DNA from: J054 sp965223095
Lineage (GTDB): Bacteria; Pseudomonadota; Gammaproteobacteria; Steroidobacterales; GCA-2729495
Assembly: GCA_965223095.1 (NCBI GenBank)
Contig: OZ244979.1
Coordinates: 3,038,001-3,102,000, forward strand
DNA: 64,000 nt
Reading direction: 5' to 3'
Of the stretch, positions 54,969 through 62,852 are shown in pieces. A model generated the notes under the pieces. That model was not told where the DNA came from. It saw nothing but the letters and a program-made list of their open reading frames with translations, and did no database searches. How positions within the stretch are numbered: the stretch's first letter is position 1; every line of letters begins with the position of its first letter. The translations under genes were made by a program, and so were the position numbers.

Positions 54969-56528
54969 CTATGCGGCTGACCTATGCTTAGTCTCACGCC
55001 ATCGACTCCAGCCAATCTTGAGCAAGTGGAGCACGTTGTTCGTGGTCCAGTACAAAACCATGCCGGCCGGAAACGTGTAGAACAGCAAGAAAAATACCCC
55101 AGCCATGACGTAGAGACGCAGACGCTGGGAGCGACGTAGCGAGTCCGTCAGGGCCTCATCGAGCTGCCAGGCCGATGCGAGCAAAGTGAAAGCAGTCATC
55201 AAAAAAGGTAGCAAATTCAAGTGTCCGCCAAAAAATGGCAACACGAAGGGCAATGGCGCCAAGCGATCGGGTTTTGCTAAATCGTCGGCCCACAGAAACG
55301 CCGCCTCGTGTAAGGCGATGTTCTCGCCCAACATATCAAAGGCGGCGATAAAGACCGGAATTTGTATCAAGAACCCCGCCAGGCTCTTGAGCGTATATAA
55401 AGTGTGAACGTTATGGTCGCGATAGACAGCTAGTATTTTGTTGTGCGCCTCCTCGCCTTTGAACTCTCGCTTGATGGCCTCCAGGTGGGGATGAAGCAGT
55501 GCTTGGGTTCGGTTCACATCTGCCTGCCATGCCTCGGCAATGCGTGTGAGAGGCCACATCAGAATCTTTACACAGACCGATAATAGAATGATCGCCACGC
55601 CGGCATTACCGACCAAACGCATCAACCAGCCATGCAGCATCAACAAGCCTGCGCTCAACCACCGCAACCAATCCCATAGGGCGGCAAACAACATTTCATC
55701 TAAGAACGGATCAACGGACTGCAGGCGCGACCACTGCACCGGTCCCGCATAAAATTGAATCGTTTTGGCCGCCGGCAACGCGAAATCGAGTTGGGGCTGC
55801 TGCGCGGCAGGTAAACCCGCGTCCACAACAGCGCCTGAACCGTCCACGCGAATAAGCAGCGTCCAAAAGCGATTGCGAATACCAGCCCAATCATCCGGCG
55901 ACAGGGAATAATCCGCGCGGCTAGTCTCGTCACCTTCCAGTAACCACGTCTGCCCCTCGGGACCCACCACCACCGGCCTGACTCGAGAATAAATGGACCC
56001 GAATCCCGGCAAAGCTTCAGGAATGAATCCCGGGCCTGTGGTCAGGTGAAGATCCACGCCCGCCGGCAGGTCGAGTTCCGCATCCAGGCGCCCCGATTCA
56101 GCCGCTAGTGTATAGCGGTGCACACGTGGCCGGCCGCCAATAGGCTGTTGCGAGGACAGCGTCAGACTATTACCGGCCCGCACCACCGCGTAGGTCGCGG
56201 ACAACAGTTCCGCCAGCACCGCTTCATCCTCGCGCGACCGCCAACGAATTTCGCCCATCACACCCGCCTGCAAAAGTTCCCGCCGGCGGCTACCGACGTC
56301 GTCGCAGGCGGGCTCGCAGCTCAGCCAACGCGCAGGCAAGCCGGCCGAAAATTCAATCCGGACCTTATCGCCGACGAGCACAGCTTGATCATCGGCAAGA
56401 ACATCCATACCAAACCAGCCTGTGATCAGGACCAGCGGCAGGCCAATGCGATTGATAAAGTCAGTGCAAAAATCGCGCACAACATGAGTCCCGTGGCTGG
56501 GTTTTACGCTGACCTCATTCCGGCTCAC
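54969..56528 (-). CDS. Divergent YidC/Oxa1-like membrane insertase in a phosphonate cluster
   Basis: A 519-residue membrane protein related to YidC. A signal-anchor helix (about 27-46) precedes a periplasmic domain of about 220 residues, shorter than the roughly 320 of E. coli YidC. The YidC hallmark KTIQFYAGPVQW (255-266) leads into the five-helix core (about 285-500), with FLIQIPVFIAAFDML and YTFPAGMVLYWTTNNVL. The groove arginine of YidC (in IRLLFFPLS-type motifs) aligns with Lys321 in VKILMWPLT. It lacks the rnpA-yidC-mnmE context and overlaps the YejM-like gene as GTGA, so it is more likely a specialised paralogue. Function is inferred only. Confidence 0.8.
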   Translation of the reverse strand: MSRNEVSVKPSHGTHVVRDFCTDFINRIGLPLVLITGWFGMDVLADDQAVLVGDKVRIEFSAGLPARWLSCEPACDDVGSRRRELLQAGVMGEIRWRSREDEAVLAELLSATYAVVRAGNSLTLSSQQPIGGRPRVHRYTLAAESGRLDAELDLPAGVDLHLTTGPGFIPEALPGFGSIYSRVRPVVVGPEGQTWLLEGDETSRADYSLSPDDWAGIRNRFWTLLIRVDGSGAVVDAGLPAAQQPQLDFALPAAKTIQFYAGPVQWSRLQSVDPFLDEMLFAALWDWLRWLSAGLLMLHGWLMRLVGNAGVAIILLSVCVKILMWPLTRIAEAWQADVNRTQALLHPHLEAIKREFKGEEAHNKILAVYRDHNVHTLYTLKSLAGFLIQIPVFIAAFDMLGENIALHEAAFLWADDLAKPDRLAPLPFVLPFFGGHLNLLPFLMTAFTLLASAWQLDEALTDSLRRSQRLRLYVMAGVFFLLFYTFPAGMVLYWTTNNVLHLLKIGWSRWRETKHRSAA

Positions 56529-58339
56529 CGGAAAAATCGTCGCATGGCCATCATCGCTTCCTGCACGACGGCAGGTTCCAGCCTGGAACGATCTAAGGCG
56601 CGGTAATTGTCGTCTAAGACCTCAACATACCCGCCGGGATAAGAAACCACGACTTGATGGGGCTGAATAATGGCATGGGAAGTATAGCTACCCGCCATCA
56701 TCCACGGCCAAGATTCACCACTAAAGAGATTCTTTCCCAGCGCATAGTCCGCCGGTGAATTGCGACAAGCCAACACATCTTGCAGCAACGTGACAGGCAC
56801 GTCTTGATGGCCTGTGCGGTGTTCGAAGGCAGTGGGCTCGCGGCCGGGCCAATGTACGAGCAGGCTTGACTGCAACTGCGCGGGCGTGAAGGCACTGGCA
56901 TGACCAATATAGCCTTTACCGTGGTCATCAAACTCGTAGCCGTGATCACTGGTGATGATGATGACGGTATTTTCGAATAAACCCTGGTCCAGGGCCGCGG
57001 ACAACAGCCGACCAATTTCGACATCGACCACCTGCATGGCCCCGCGGTATTGGTTCCACGCTTGCCGGGCCTCGGCATTATCTTGATAGCGCTCGTCCAT
57101 GGGCTGCGCGTCAGGTGCTTGCGTCGGCATGGCCGCCATGGGCGGATCGAAATAAACGAAACCAAAGAACTTTTCTTCTAGCTCAGCTTCGCCCAGCCAA
57201 GTTAACCATGAATTCGTCGCCGCTTGATTGGCAGCCACCGCACTCAGCTGAGGATCGGCTGTTGGCAGCTGAGGAATGCCAGCAAACGCCGTGCGATCGA
57301 CGAGCGTGGGACTGCTAAACCCGCTGGCGCTGTGTAATGAAAATGTGTATCCGGCGTCGCGCAACGCATCCATTAATACCGGCGGGCGTTGCAAATCATA
57401 AAAACTTTGCCAATAGGTACTCGGCAAACCATAAAAGAACGAGAAAAACCCCATGCGCGACGAGTTACCACCGCTATAGTGCCGGCGAAAGTCCATGCTG
57501 CCGCGACGAAAGGCGGCAATGTTGGGCGTCACTCTTGCGTCTATAGCATCAGGCCTAAGACCATCGATTAGTACAATCAAAATATTGGGTGCGTCGGCAG
57601 GCGTCGCGCAACGCAAGGGGTTAATGGGATAGCGTAGCTGCCCCTCTCCCGGCTGAATACCACCGCTGAGCTGACGGCGGCGTTGTACGGCTGCGGGATC
57701 TACCCAACCTAAACGGGCCAAGTCACGCTTGGCATGAATCGGAAAGTACAGCGGCAGATAGCGAGTAAATTGGGTGACCGGTGTGTGGCCTACGGCATCA
57801 CCCCAAATATGCAAACCCGTGCCACCTAGCCACGCGAGCACGAATAAACTGGCCAGCCAAACACCGCCGCGCGAACCACGATGCAAGGCAAAGGCGCGCC
57901 AAATCAATCCGGCCAGCATGGACTGAAAAACCAAGAAAATCAGCAGCAATACGCCGGCGAAAATCCACGTGGGCAGCTCAAACAGCGACGCCGTCAGCAA
58001 ACTCAAATGGAATCTATTTTCCGTGAATATGTTGGTGTCCAGCACCAGCAAACACAAGGCGACACTGGCCAGCAACACCCCAATACCCATCACCAGCGAT
58101 TTGCGCGGCCATAGCAACAACAACGGCATCACTATCAAGGCCAAGGGCAGCATTGCCAGCAAAGCCATTTGCCCGGTGTAGGCCAGCGGCACATACGCCA
58201 GCCCCAGCGCGTCCTGGGAAAAGGGATACACCCAGAGGTAGCGCAAACCGACGAGCATGAATAAACCGATATTGGCGGCACCGAACCACCCCAGCCAGCG
58301 CAAGAGCTGCCGCCGGGACACCGGCTCCGCAGTACTCAC
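56525..58339 (-). CDS. YejM/PbgA-like inner-membrane sulfatase-fold protein
   Basis: A 604-residue protein with five N-terminal transmembrane helices (within about 17-180) and a periplasmic alkaline-phosphatase/sulfatase-fold domain (about 250-550). It follows the YejM pattern closely: NILIVLIDGLRPDAID (Asp259), then HYSGGNSSRMGFFSFFYGLPS (Ser293 where LtaS-type enzymes have the catalytic Thr). SDHGYEF keeps Asp465 and His466, likely metal ligands, and LLVHWPGREP follows. E. coli YejM controls LpxC stability. Here the retained metal site and the position between a glycerophosphotransferase-like and a YidC-like gene suggest a transferase or hydrolase for a modified envelope component (inference). 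GTG start with GTGA overlap. Confidence 0.85.
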   Translation of the reverse strand: MSTAEPVSRRQLLRWLGWFGAANIGLFMLVGLRYLWVYPFSQDALGLAYVPLAYTGQMALLAMLPLALIVMPLLLLWPRKSLVMGIGVLLASVALCLLVLDTNIFTENRFHLSLLTASLFELPTWIFAGVLLLIFLVFQSMLAGLIWRAFALHRGSRGGVWLASLFVLAWLGGTGLHIWGDAVGHTPVTQFTRYLPLYFPIHAKRDLARLGWVDPAAVQRRRQLSGGIQPGEGQLRYPINPLRCATPADAPNILIVLIDGLRPDAIDARVTPNIAAFRRGSMDFRRHYSGGNSSRMGFFSFFYGLPSTYWQSFYDLQRPPVLMDALRDAGYTFSLHSASGFSSPTLVDRTAFAGIPQLPTADPQLSAVAANQAATNSWLTWLGEAELEEKFFGFVYFDPPMAAMPTQAPDAQPMDERYQDNAEARQAWNQYRGAMQVVDVEIGRLLSAALDQGLFENTVIIITSDHGYEFDDHGKGYIGHASAFTPAQLQSSLLVHWPGREPTAFEHRTGHQDVPVTLLQDVLACRNSPADYALGKNLFSGESWPWMMAGSYTSHAIIQPHQVVVSYPGGYVEVLDDNYRALDRSRLEPAVVQEAMMAMRRFFR

Positions 58340-59502
58340 GTCAACCGCCCAGCTTGCGCGCTGCGCTCATCGGCAATATGTTTCACCGCTTTTGCGGCCG
58401 CCGACGCACTACTACCGAGGTTATAGATGCAATCCTGGCGCAACCGCGCCATGTCGGCGCGAAAACGCGCAGCATCGGCGAGCAATTTCTTGATGGCCGA
58501 CGGCGCTGCCGCGATTTCTGTAGGCGACAGCAAAGTACCTATTCTTTCGCGCACCGATATTTCGAAAGCCTCCAGGCCGAGTTTCTGCCAACTGTCGTTG
58601 CGAGACTTCGGTGGCACATCGAAAAAAAGCACGGGCTTTTCTAAGCCAAACGCGTAGTCCATGCTGGCACCGGACCAATCCGTAATCATGACGTGCGAAT
58701 CAAACAGTGAATCACTCTCACCCATGGCCTCAACGAGGGCAAAACCATCCGCGCTCTGATGTTTCTCAACTATACGATCAATCACCTCGGGCGTCTGCCA
58801 ACGCGTTTGAAAGTGCGGGCGCAGGGTTACGCGAAAACCCGCCTGCATCAGCACATCGACCAATTCATCGCCGAATAAGTTGAGTATGGTTTCCGGCCCC
58901 CAGGACGGCGCCAGCAAGATATGAATATCCCCATCGGTCGCTGGCGGCAGCGGATCGCGGCGCTCGCTCAACAGCTGCTCAACGCGGTGATAACCATGGG
59001 GTAACAGTTCCTTGGCGGGCAAACCCTCCATTGCTTCGCGCTTGCGAATTTCCCGCTCCTGATGCGGTCCGGCACATAGAATCGTGTCGTAGTGGTCAAA
59101 GGAATCCGCGTGATCAGCCATGTGCGTGCTGATTAAGCTATGGAACATGTAGATATAGTGCACGGGGTGCACCGAACGTTTCAGTTGAAAATTATCCAAA
59201 TCCAAAAGCTGGGTCAGCATCACATCGGCGTCGAGGGTCTGGAACCACAAGGTACGAAAAAAGCCGGCGCCGATCAGAAAAGGCAAGATCCGCGGATTGC
59301 GCTGATGCAGACCCGGGTCGGCGGGCTCGGAAGCAACATAGCAGACGGTTTGTGACAAGGACTCGGTGAGCACCTCAACAATGGGCTGTGCGTGATGCCA
59401 ATCTTGTGCGCTTTCTGAGAATACGACGATGCGCCGCTGGTTACGCGGCAATTTCTTAAAGGCCAGATAAGCCCGCCAATGCTGCAGAAATTCTCCCGCC
59501 AA
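58336..59502 (-). CDS. CDP-glycerol glycerophosphotransferase-like enzyme
   Basis: A 388-residue protein resembling the TagB/TagF-type polyol-phosphate transferases. Family-like features are YMFHSLISTH, ILCAGPHQEREI, HILLAPSWGPETIL (the TagF PTW-type motif), VTLRPHFQTR (the RPH motif) and MITDWSGASMDYAFGLEKPVLFFD (the ITDYSS-like donor-site motif). The family uses CDP-activated polyols. In this cluster the obvious donor is a CMP-activated phosphonate, so AEP or a derivative may be its substrate (inference). No membrane helix is seen; it is probably a peripheral membrane enzyme. The TTG at 59502 is the first start after an in-frame stop. Confidence 0.78.
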   Translation of the reverse strand: MAGEFLQHWRAYLAFKKLPRNQRRIVVFSESAQDWHHAQPIVEVLTESLSQTVCYVASEPADPGLHQRNPRILPFLIGAGFFRTLWFQTLDADVMLTQLLDLDNFQLKRSVHPVHYIYMFHSLISTHMADHADSFDHYDTILCAGPHQEREIRKREAMEGLPAKELLPHGYHRVEQLLSERRDPLPPATDGDIHILLAPSWGPETILNLFGDELVDVLMQAGFRVTLRPHFQTRWQTPEVIDRIVEKHQSADGFALVEAMGESDSLFDSHVMITDWSGASMDYAFGLEKPVLFFDVPPKSRNDSWQKLGLEAFEISVRERIGTLLSPTEIAAAPSAIKKLLADAARFRADMARLRQDCIYNLGSSASAAAKAVKHIADERSAQAGRLT

Positions 59503-59538
59503 GGGTGACTCTCACTGCGTCACGACGGGCCGCAGCGC

Positions 59539-59808
59539 CTAGGCGACGGGGCGCTGCGTGGGTTCTTTATCAGCCGCCGCTTCGGCCTGAGCTTCACCCT
59601 GCCGATCAGCCGAGGTGGCATCAACGCTGTCGCGACGAAACAGGGATTTCAATTTGTACCAATAGGTCTTGATCGCCAAACCCAGCGTCGCGAACAGACC
59701 CACGATGGCAGACACGATCATGCTGCCTGTGGAAGGATCCAAATAGGCCCAAGCCGGCGCCGAGAAGCTGGCCACAACAATCAACAACAGAAATGTTTTC
59801 GCGTTCAT
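59539..59808 (-). CDS. Small secreted/membrane protein with YLDPSTGS motif
   Basis: An 89-residue protein with a signal peptide cleaved after AWA (residue ~21), the motif AYLDPSTGSMI, one hydrophobic segment (about 28-48), a basic patch (YWYKLKSLFRRD) and a charged disordered tail. The YLDPGTGS-type motif recalls a widespread uncharacterised family that I have seen next to phosphonate or sulfatase genes; I give no function. It lies 36 nt before the transferase gene and 63 nt after the nucleotidyltransferase gene. Confidence 0.75.
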   Translation of the reverse strand: MNAKTFLLLIVVASFSAPAWAYLDPSTGSMIVSAIVGLFATLGLAIKTYWYKLKSLFRRDSVDATSADRQGEAQAEAAADKEPTQRPVA

Positions 59809-59871
59809 ATGGGCCCGCTAGATACCATCTATACCCGCAGGGCGCAAGCCGGCGACGACGACCGGCAGCGG

Positions 59872-60627
59872 CTATGGGCTGCCAGCGGCTGTGCGCCGCA
59901 GAATTTCAGGATAGACCTCGGCTTTGGCCCGCGCCAGATGCGCGGGATCATCGATCTCGGACCAGACCAAATCAGCGACCACAGGACACCGGATATCGCG
60001 CTGTTGTGCGGCGGCAACGAGACAATCGGTTTCGTAGTCAAAAAACAAGGATTCCCGAAAAGCCTGCGCCGCGATGGTCATCATCTCAGCCGACAAGTCC
60101 GCGGAAACTCTGGAAATACCGACCAACTCCCCCGCGGATGGCTGCTCCAAACAAGCGGCGTCTTTTGACATGTCGGCTAGGTAGCCGTCCGGCGCTGACA
60201 CATACACCTCGTCGCCCGCGCCGGTGGGCCCGGATAACAGAACAGCATCAGACGACGGCTCGGCTAGCAGGATTTCTAGTGCCCGCGGCTCATAAATGAG
60301 ATCGGACTCCAGCAACAGATAGTCACCGTGAATGTCTTCCCGGGCGCAAAACAGCGAGTACATGCTGCCAGAATCACGATAGCGCCAGTTGTGTACCGTG
60401 CGCACACGGCTATCTCCTTCGGCAAAGGCTTGATAAAAATCAGCGCAATGACCGGTGACAACCAGCACGTCGCTGACCCCGGCGGCCGTTAGTCGATCGA
60501 TGGATTCTTCAACAATGGGCTTATCGCCCAAAGTTAAAAAACCCTTGGGACGATCTTGAAGTTCGCCGCGTAAACGCGTCCCCATACCCGCGGCCAAAAT
60601 CACCGCTTGTGTCACAACCGATGTCAT
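59872..60627 (-). CDS. CTP:phosphonate cytidylyltransferase-like (PntC/LicC type)
   Basis: A 251-residue nucleotidyltransferase. The signature is AVILAAGMGTRLRGELQDRPKGFLTLG, followed by YLLLESDLIYEPRAL (likely metal-binding Asp) and VWSEIDDPAHLARAK at the C-terminus. It resembles LicC and the PntC enzymes that make CMP-2-aminoethylphosphonate. It overlaps phnW by 4 nt (ATGA), consistent with activation of the AEP produced by PhnW. It is the second nucleotidyltransferase of the cluster; the first is fused to PEP mutase. The exact substrate is inferred from context. Confidence 0.8.
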   Translation of the reverse strand: MTSVVTQAVILAAGMGTRLRGELQDRPKGFLTLGDKPIVEESIDRLTAAGVSDVLVVTGHCADFYQAFAEGDSRVRTVHNWRYRDSGSMYSLFCAREDIHGDYLLLESDLIYEPRALEILLAEPSSDAVLLSGPTGAGDEVYVSAPDGYLADMSKDAACLEQPSAGELVGISRVSADLSAEMMTIAAQAFRESLFFDYETDCLVAAAQQRDIRCPVVADLVWSEIDDPAHLARAKAEVYPEILRRTAAGSP

Positions 60628-61715
60628 GCGAACACACGATTTAAAGCCGACCGCAAGTTCTCCAGGTCATCGCTGCAAATATCCCCCATGTGCGCGATCC
60701 GGAACACGCGCTTAGCCAACTCTGCTTGGCCTGCGTAAATCACAAAACCAGCCGCTTTTAGTGCATCGTGAATTTTAGGGTACGTGCCTGGCCGGGGCAG
60801 CTCATAAGACCAAAGCACCGATGAATATTCCTTGGGATCAAGCAGGGTCGAGATTTTGCGGTCCCGCAAAGTGTCATAAACCTGCGCGGCACGGGACTGA
60901 TAGAGGGCGCGCCGCTGCGCCCAGCCACCTGCTTCACGCAGCTCCATAAGCGCTTCACGCAGGGCAAATGCGATTTGCACCGCCTGGGTAAAGGGCGAAA
61001 AACCATCGCCGTGCTGACCCGCATAGTAGCTATGCAGGTTCAGATACACGCCGCCGACCGTCGGCGGCGGGTCCTGCCAGTCGCAACGCCGCGCCAAGAC
61101 AAAAGACAAACCGGGCACGGCATGCAAACACTTGTTCGCCGTGGCGGCCACGGCCGACAAATTCCAGGCTGCTCCCTGCAAGGCCTCGGCGCCGAAGCTG
61201 CTGACCGCATCCAACAACAGCTGCAGTCCACGCTCACGACAGAGTGCGCCGATGGCCTGCACATCGTTCAATCGGCCGGTGGTGGTTTCATGGTGTACCG
61301 TCGCGATATGCGTCAGTTCCGGATGCTCATCAAGACAGGCCTCCAGACCAGAAATACTCAGCGGCTCTAACCAAGCCTGACGATGCACTTTGTGCGGCTT
61401 GTTTTGCGCGGCAAGAATTTTTGCCATGCGTTCACCATACACACCATTGGCCGCCACCAAAGTGCCACCCCTTACCGGGGCAAAACTGGTCAGCATAGCT
61501 TCCACGGCAGCGGTACCCGAACCGGTGAGCATGACGCTCTGGTAATCCTGGGTTAGCTCAGCATAGACAGCCGCCAGCTCGCGATTAATCGTTTGCGTGA
61601 GTGCGGCGAATTCCGATTCACGGTGGCACCAGTCACCCTCGCCGAGCGCTGCGCGCACCCGGGGAGTCAAGGTAACCGGGCCGGGATTCAACAAGATGAT
61701 GCGCTGATCCATCAC
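60624..61715 (-). CDS. phnW: 2-aminoethylphosphonate-pyruvate transaminase
   Basis: A PLP transaminase interconverting phosphonoacetaldehyde and 2-aminoethylphosphonate. The 363 residues contain NPGPVTLTPRVRAALGEGDWCHRE, VMLTGSGTAAVEAML, the PLP aspartate in LLLDAVSSFGAEAL and the PLP lysine in ATANKCLHAVPGLSF, ending RIAHMGDI. Although PhnW also works in AEP degradation, the adjacent pepM and ppd genes place it in biosynthesis here. The ATG at 61715 or the next codon is the start. The intergenic gap to ppd is 3 nt. Confidence 0.93.
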   Translation of the reverse strand: MMDQRIILLNPGPVTLTPRVRAALGEGDWCHRESEFAALTQTINRELAAVYAELTQDYQSVMLTGSGTAAVEAMLTSFAPVRGGTLVAANGVYGERMAKILAAQNKPHKVHRQAWLEPLSISGLEACLDEHPELTHIATVHHETTTGRLNDVQAIGALCRERGLQLLLDAVSSFGAEALQGAAWNLSAVAATANKCLHAVPGLSFVLARRCDWQDPPPTVGGVYLNLHSYYAGQHGDGFSPFTQAVQIAFALREALMELREAGGWAQRRALYQSRAAQVYDTLRDRKISTLLDPKEYSSVLWSYELPRPGTYPKIHDALKAAGFVIYAGQAELAKRVFRIAHMGDICSDDLENLRSALNRVFA

Positions 61716-61718
61716 AAT

Positions 61719-62852
61719 TCAGCCGGCCAAAACGCGTGCTTTAAGCCGCGCCGCGACCTCGGCGGGTGTCACGCTGGGCCGGGGTAGATCAGCCGCGACA
61801 CCCGGTTTCAGCGGCACATGCACCAGGCGCAATCCGGCACCGCGATCCGCCAGACAATCCTGTAACTGCCGGGGCGTCGTCACGCGCTCGACCCGCGGAT
61901 AACCGCAGGCACTGGCCACTGCCGTGAAGTCCACCGAGCGGGAAACGGTGGCCTGACCCCCGGTAGACTCGTGCATGCCGTTGTCCAACAAGATGTGCAG
62001 CAAGTTCGGTGCTTGCTCATAGCCTAAAGTTGCGAAGGCGCCTAGACGCATCAGCGCCGCACCGTCCCCATCGAGCACGATGATACGTCGCTTGGGCAGG
62101 GCCACTGCCAAGCCCAAACCAAAACTGCTCGCGCAGCCCATGGAGCCCACCATATAGAGTTGATTGTCGCGATCTTCACACGCATAGAGCTCGCGGCCGG
62201 TGTATCCCGTCGTCGCAACAATAATGTCGCGATCCGACGCACTCGCCTGGACCGCGCGTAGCATCGCGGCTCGCGTGTGGCTGGGCGACCGAGGGGTTGC
62301 GCTCACCACGCTGGGCCAGCGTACAGCGGGGCTGGACTGTAGCTTGGCCGGCGCCACACTGCCCTTGCGCATGACTAATGCAAAGGGTTGGCCCGTTTGC
62401 TGCATATGTTCGCGCGCGCGCGCCAAACTGGGTTCAATTTCACTCTCATCCTGCGGAAAATAAGCCCAGGGAATTTCCATGGTCTCCAGCATTTGGGTCG
62501 TCACCTGGCCCATCAATTCATGCTGCGGCTCGTCGGCGGGTCCGCCCGGCTCCCCTCTCAAGGTCGTGATCAATAAGATGGGAATACGAAAGGTCCAGGT
62601 CAGGGAGGTCAAAGGGTTCACCGCGTTGCCCAAACCCGAATTTTGAAACATGGCCACGGCCGCCTGGCCAGCCAGCGATGCGCCCGCCGCTATTGCCACC
62701 GCATCGCCTTCATTCGCCGCGCCGATATAGCGCAATTCCTCCGCGTCAATCACGTAATTGATGAAGGGCTTCAGATAAGAACAGGGAACGCCGGCGTAGA
62801 GACCAAAGCCGCTTTTTTGCGCGGCGCGAATAAAGGCTTCGGCGGCAATCAT
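61719..62852 (-). CDS. ppd: Phosphonopyruvate decarboxylase
   Basis: A ThDP enzyme that decarboxylates phosphonopyruvate to phosphonoacetaldehyde, the irreversible step that drives PEP mutase forward. The 377 residues contain an N-terminal pyrimidine-binding domain (FGLYAGVPCSYLKP, GAANEGDAVAIAAG with the conserved Glu) and a C-terminal pyrophosphate domain with the ThDP motif VLDGDGAALMRLG through LLDNGMHESTGGQ. It overlaps pepM by 4 nt (ATGA). Ppd is shorter than most ThDP decarboxylases, as expected for the family. Confidence 0.94.
   Translation of the reverse strand: MIAAEAFIRAAQKSGFGLYAGVPCSYLKPFINYVIDAEELRYIGAANEGDAVAIAAGASLAGQAAVAMFQNSGLGNAVNPLTSLTWTFRIPILLITTLRGEPGGPADEPQHELMGQVTTQMLETMEIPWAYFPQDESEIEPSLARAREHMQQTGQPFALVMRKGSVAPAKLQSSPAVRWPSVVSATPRSPSHTRAAMLRAVQASASDRDIIVATTGYTGRELYACEDRDNQLYMVGSMGCASSFGLGLAVALPKRRIIVLDGDGAALMRLGAFATLGYEQAPNLLHILLDNGMHESTGGQATVSRSVDFTAVASACGYPRVERVTTPRQLQDCLADRGAGLRLVHVPLKPGVAADLPRPSVTPAEVAARLKARVLAG

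Noticed and set aside
54969..56528. Housekeeping yidC
   Set aside because: No rpmH-rnpA-yidC-mnmE context, a shortened periplasmic domain and lysine at the conserved groove arginine make a standard YidC assignment unsafe.
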